A stretch of 8,678 nt of DNA from Anaerolineaceae bacterium (GTDB lineage Bacteria; Chloroflexota; Anaerolineae; Anaerolineales; Anaerolineaceae), in the NCBI GenBank assembly GCA_011620505.1, contig WOZA01000119.1, forward strand, positions 1 to 8,678. Reading direction: 5' to 3'. Shown here in pieces: positions 6,187-8,678 of this stretch. Position 1 is the first letter of the stretch. Each line of letters starts with the position of its first letter. The notes under the pieces are model-generated. The model did no database searches and was not told where the DNA came from. It was given only the letters and a program-made list of their open reading frames with translations. The position numbers and the translations under genes were made by a program.

Positions 6187-6199
6187 GTATTCCTTGAGA

Positions 6200-6219
6200 G
6201 CGTTGGTAATTACCAACGC
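6200..6219. repeat. Perfect 20-bp palindrome across the DUF2804 stop codon
   Basis: GCGTTGGTAATTACCAACGC is its own reverse complement with no spacer. On the minus strand its right half encodes the last residues (Arg-Trp) and the TAA stop of the DUF2804 gene. With no loop it is unlikely to be a simple RNA hairpin terminator; the real terminator is 15-35 bp further on. It may be a dimeric protein-binding site or chance. The half-site GTTGGTAAT recurs at 7244-7252 in the same gene's leader. Confidence 0.5.
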
Positions 6220-7229
6220 GCGTGGTGGTCTTCCGCCCAACCGACAGCCTGGCTGACCTGGACCTCCTCGCCGCCCTCTCCAATGATAACTCCATCAAAA
6301 TGCCCGATCATTTGGTGAACTTCTGAGCGGATGATCGCCATATCGGTTTTGGCGATACGTTCAAAAAACGGAGTAAAGGTCAAATCCACACGCTTGGTTT
6401 CCGCGGTTTGGATCTTCCAGGGGGCTTTGAAATCCTGGGTCGAATAAGTGAAAGAGACATCTTCACTGAGCTTGATTAAGCGTCCATCCATGCACAGCGC
6501 ATTCTCAGTGGAACCAGTGTTGTCCGTCCAACCCGCCCCAAAGTTGACCCCGAGGGTACGCCCATCTGACAAGCGGGTTGAAAAGCTTGCCCAATTCCAA
6601 AAGCCTTTATAAGGCCAAACGCCGCGCCCAAAATCCAATGTAGCGAAACTGTTTTGTAGATCAAATACGATTTGGTTTCCATCCAAGACGACCTTGCCTT
6701 CAGTCGGTAAAGTGTTGTTCTTGGCCGTGAACTGGAACAACTTCTCGCTCCAGGGCACTACCACATTCAGGCTTTCATGATTTTCCGGTTCTGTGATTTG
6801 GAATTCCGCATGAAGCTTTTTACCTCCGAAATCAGCGATCTCCACCAGCATCCGCACTCCACCTACACCACTACGCATACTGATCTGACAGCCTTTCCCC
6901 GCGTAGCTTGCATCATCAGGCACCCTGTCGCCAAGCTGCATGTCTTTGCCGAGAGTAGTGATGATGGTCTTTTCGATGAATTCACCGGTCTCAAAATCAA
7001 GGAAGTAAACAAAAGGCAGGCCGGCATAATCCACATTGCTCAAAGTGACCGAGAACAGGTGGGTGGGGCTGGTGATGCACCAGTAGTTCCAGCGTTTTTT
7101 GCGCAACGGGTGCCCATAGAGCCGGCAGTTCTGCAGTGGCTGGCGCGACCAACCAACAGCCAGCGGGTTTAACCTCCCATTTGGCAGACAAAGGTCGACA
7201 GGTTGCGTGAGTTCTTTTTCCTGGAGCAT
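6210..7229 (-). CDS. DUF2804 domain protein
   Basis: A 339-aa protein of the DUF2804 family, function unknown. It has no signal peptide or TM helix, so it is probably cytoplasmic. Family hallmarks are all present: GRGVWPYKGFWNWAS (201-215), GAGWTDNTGSTENAL (231-245), the PW at 270-271 and the C-terminal pattern ending WAEDHHARW (331-339). The aromatic-rich beta-strand pattern recalls lipocalin-like proteins such as AttH/carotenoid 1,2-hydratase relatives, but no activity should be inferred from that. The N-terminus (LPNGRLNPLAVGWSRQPL, 15-32) is typical of the family. The ATG has AAGGA about 7 nt upstream and the gene has its own TATAAT, so it is probably monocistronic. The stop codon lies inside the palindrome at 6200-6219. 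Confidence 0.9.
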   Translation of the reverse strand: MLQEKELTQPVDLCLPNGRLNPLAVGWSRQPLQNCRLYGHPLRKKRWNYWCITSPTHLFSVTLSNVDYAGLPFVYFLDFETGEFIEKTIITTLGKDMQLGDRVPDDASYAGKGCQISMRSGVGGVRMLVEIADFGGKKLHAEFQITEPENHESLNVVVPWSEKLFQFTAKNNTLPTEGKVVLDGNQIVFDLQNSFATLDFGRGVWPYKGFWNWASFSTRLSDGRTLGVNFGAGWTDNTGSTENALCMDGRLIKLSEDVSFTYSTQDFKAPWKIQTAETKRVDLTFTPFFERIAKTDMAIIRSEVHQMIGHFDGVIIGEGGEEVQVSQAVGWAEDHHARW

Positions 7230-7255
7230 GTTATTTCCTTTATGTTGGTAATGGA

Positions 7256-7261
7256 ATTATA
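7256..7261 (-). promoter_or_regulatory. Consensus -10 (TATAAT) for the DUF2804 gene
   Basis: The minus strand reads TATAAT, 26 nt before the ATG, leaving a short leader of about 20 nt that contains the AAGGA ribosome binding site. No good -35 hexamer is seen at 17-18 bp (ATTAAA or TATTAA). The sequence ATTACCAAC (7252-7244) lies in the leader just after the -10. Confidence 0.6.
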
Positions 7262-7325
7262 GCCTTGGGATGCCTCATTTTAATAGATTTACATCATTGC
7301 CCTCATATAAAAGAATACTAAAGAA

Positions 7326-7347
7326 AAAGCCACCTCACAGTGGCTTT
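7326..7347 (-). terminator. Intrinsic terminator of the NYN-protein gene
   Basis: On the minus strand, AAAGCCAC and GTGGCTTT form an 8-bp stem with a 6-nt loop, followed by TTCTT, only a few bases after the TAA stop at 7351-7353. This separates the NYN gene from the DUF2804 gene downstream. Confidence 0.85.
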
Positions 7348-7350
7348 CTG

Positions 7351-8115
7351 TTAATCTTCTTCTTTGGAGCGAATCAGGATGATGGATTTGCCTGTCTGCT
7401 TTTTGATATCGAAGTAAGCTTTTCTGGCTCGCACTAAAGTGGCAAGCTGTTTTGCGCCATAGGTGCGCGGATCGAAGCCCGGGTCGATGCGCCGAAGGGC
7501 TGTGCCAACTTCGGAAAGCTTGCACCATCCGTCGTCATCCGTGCCAACCATTTCAATCGCCTGGTTGATGTTATCGATCAGTTTTGCTTCCGTTTCGGAA
7601 AGTTTGGCGGACGTCTGCTGGCGCGCAGCAAGTTTCTTCTTTTCGCGTTCGCGTTCGACCAAGTTTTCGGTGTAGATGAACACGTCGCAGGCTGAGACAA
7701 ATGCGCGTGGGGTCATCTGTTTGCCAATGCCGACCACCAACTTGCCGCTTTCACGGATGCGGGTGGCGAGGCGGGTGTAATCGCTGTCGCTCGAAATCAA
7801 GCAAAACCCGTCCACCAGGTTGTTGTGCAGGATATCCATGGCATCAATGATCATGGCAGAGTCAGTCGAGTTCTTGCCTACTGAGTAGGTAAACTGCTGG
7901 AAGGGTTGGAATGCAAAGGAATTGAGCGTATCTTTCCAGGATTTCATGCTGGAGGATGTCCAATCCCCATAGATGCGTCGAATGGTCGCATTACCAAAAC
8001 GGCCCGCCTCAACCACGATTTGCTCGATCAAAGCAGATTGGGCGTTATCGCCATCAATTAATATTGCGATCCGTTTTTCTTTCAGGTCGTTTGAAGTTTC
8101 ATTTTCGTTTGTCAT
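7351..8115 (-). CDS. NYN-domain (LabA/DUF88-like) protein with C-terminal LOTUS/OST-HTH-like domain
   Basis: A 254-aa cytoplasmic protein, probably an RNA-acting PIN-like nuclease. The NYN domain (about 14-152) has IAILIDGDNAQ (17-26; D21, D23), the central acidic KNSTDSAMIIDAMD (81-94; D85, D91, D94) and ISSDSDYTRLATRIRE (107-122; D110, D112). These are the acidic residues that would bind the metal ion of a PIN-like active site. A charged helical linker (about 152-175) leads to a C-terminal domain (about 175-250) with GWCKLSEVGTALRRIDPGFDPRTYG. This matches the LOTUS/OST-HTH pattern found in NYN proteins and in eukaryotic RNA regulators. There is no ribosome binding site before the ATG, and a perfect TATAAT ends 7 nt upstream of it, which suggests a leaderless mRNA. 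It starts 40 bp after the MsrA stop. Substrate unknown. Confidence 0.93.
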   Translation of the reverse strand: MTNENETSNDLKEKRIAILIDGDNAQSALIEQIVVEAGRFGNATIRRIYGDWTSSSMKSWKDTLNSFAFQPFQQFTYSVGKNSTDSAMIIDAMDILHNNLVDGFCLISSDSDYTRLATRIRESGKLVVGIGKQMTPRAFVSACDVFIYTENLVEREREKKKLAARQQTSAKLSETEAKLIDNINQAIEMVGTDDDGWCKLSEVGTALRRIDPGFDPRTYGAKQLATLVRARKAYFDIKKQTGKSIILIRSKEED

Positions 8116-8121
8116 ACCAAA

Positions 8122-8127
8122 ATTATA
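8122..8127 (-). promoter_or_regulatory. Consensus -10 (TATAAT) abutting the NYN start codon
   Basis: The minus strand reads TATAAT-TTTGGT-ATG. The A of the start codon is the seventh base after the hexamer, exactly where transcription normally starts. No -35 and no Shine-Dalgarno sequence are visible; the nearest purine run is about 25 nt upstream. Confidence 0.5.
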
Positions 8128-8155
8128 ACTGTTAATTCCCCCTCGCGGGTAAGTC

Positions 8156-8638
8156 TTAGCAACCGCATTCGTCCATCAGCTTTACCTGGTGCTTTTCATA
8201 ATAATCCTGATGATAATCCTCGGCCGGGTAAAAAACGCCAGCGTCGCAGATCTCGGTTATGACTTTGCATTCGTACTCACCCGAATTGTTCAGGAAGGCA
8301 ATTACTTGCTCAGCGGTCTCCCGCTCTTCCTCGTTGGCAACGAAAATCGCAGAGCGGTATTGAGAAGCAAAACTTCGGCTGTTGGACTCACACAAAGTGG
8401 GATCATGAAAACTGAAGAAGGCTTCCAGCAGATCTTTGTAGGAAATTTTCTCGGCGTCGTATTCGATTTGAATCGCTTCAGCATGGCCAGTCAGATCTCT
8501 GCAGACATCCCGGTAGCTTGGATTTTCGGTATGCCCGCCGGTATAGCCGACCATTGTATTTACCACACCCTGTAGATGCTTAAATTTGGCTTCCATACCC
8601 CAAAAACATCCACCGGCGAAGATTGCTTGTTTGATCAT
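8156..8638 (-). CDS. msrA: Peptide methionine-S-sulfoxide reductase MsrA
   Basis: Reduces the S epimer of methionine sulfoxide in proteins and free methionine, a repair enzyme for oxidative damage. It has 160 aa, normal for a minimal MsrA. The catalytic motif GGCFWGMEAKF (9-19) places the nucleophile at C11. Also present are GYTGGHTENPSYRDVC (31-46), TGHAEAIQIEYD (50-61), HDPT (78-81), QYRSAIF (93-99) and AEDYHQDYY (139-147). Where many MsrAs read HDPT-x-NxQGxDxG-x-QYRS, this one reads HDPTLCESNSRSFASQYRS, an unusual variant with an extra cysteine (C83). The likely resolving cysteines are C158 and C160 at the extreme C-terminus. The ATG has GGAG about 10 nt upstream. No MsrB domain or gene is in view. 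Confidence 0.95.
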   Translation of the reverse strand: MIKQAIFAGGCFWGMEAKFKHLQGVVNTMVGYTGGHTENPSYRDVCRDLTGHAEAIQIEYDAEKISYKDLLEAFFSFHDPTLCESNSRSFASQYRSAIFVANEEERETAEQVIAFLNNSGEYECKVITEICDAGVFYPAEDYHQDYYEKHQVKLMDECGC

Positions 8639-8678
8639 TATTTTTACTCCACATATTTATTAAAAAAGCCATAGTTCT

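Noticed and set aside
5954..6298. 114-aa open frame on the minus strand across both tRNAs
   Set aside because: It is the antisense of two tRNA-Ser genes and gives the well-known spurious peptide pattern (GFEPTIG, VFKTGALSRSA) seen opposite serine tRNAs.
1..8678. CRISPR arrays, insertion sequences, prophage or defence genes
   Set aside because: No spaced direct repeats, transposase, integrase, terminal inverted repeats or defence-associated domains were found on reading both strands. The NYN protein alone is not evidence for a defence system.

Overview
The window looks like ordinary chromosome of a mid-GC bacterium. The gene mix (CopY/CopA copper pair, degenerate vWA–TM–FHA protein, NYN–LOTUS protein, DUF2804 protein) suggests a Chloroflexota/Anaerolineae-like organism. 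That placement is inference from gene content and style, not from a phylogenetic marker. No phage genes, insertion sequences, CRISPR arrays or defence islands are visible.

Layout. From 1 to 1755 on the minus strand is a copper-homeostasis operon: a CopY/BlaI-type repressor followed, with an 11-bp overlap, by a CopA-type P1B ATPase cut off by the window edge. A textbook cop box (TACAACTGTA) sits in its promoter at 1788-1797. Divergently on the plus strand come a small YjdJ/NATD1-like GNAT acetyltransferase (1903-2214), a formate/nitrite-family channel (2274-3035), a Cof-type HAD phosphatase (3123-3947) and a signal peptide–vWA-like–TM–FHA protein (4068-5867). These four appear to be separate transcription units or loosely linked ones.

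Two serine tRNA genes follow in tandem, tRNA-Ser(UGA) and tRNA-Ser(GCU), with a strong promoter before them and a strong bidirectional terminator after them. The rest is on the minus strand: a DUF2804 protein (6210-7229), an NYN-domain PIN-like nuclease with a LOTUS-type C-terminus (7351-8115), and a peptide methionine sulfoxide reductase MsrA (8156-8638).

The most interesting signals are small ones: the cop operator nested in its promoter; the degenerate MIDAS and degenerate phosphothreonine-binding site in the vWA/FHA protein; a consensus TATAAT placed so that the NYN mRNA would be leaderless; a perfect 20-bp palindrome across the DUF2804 stop codon; and an inverted repeat that contains the channel gene's ribosome binding site. 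I see no convincing new multi-gene system.
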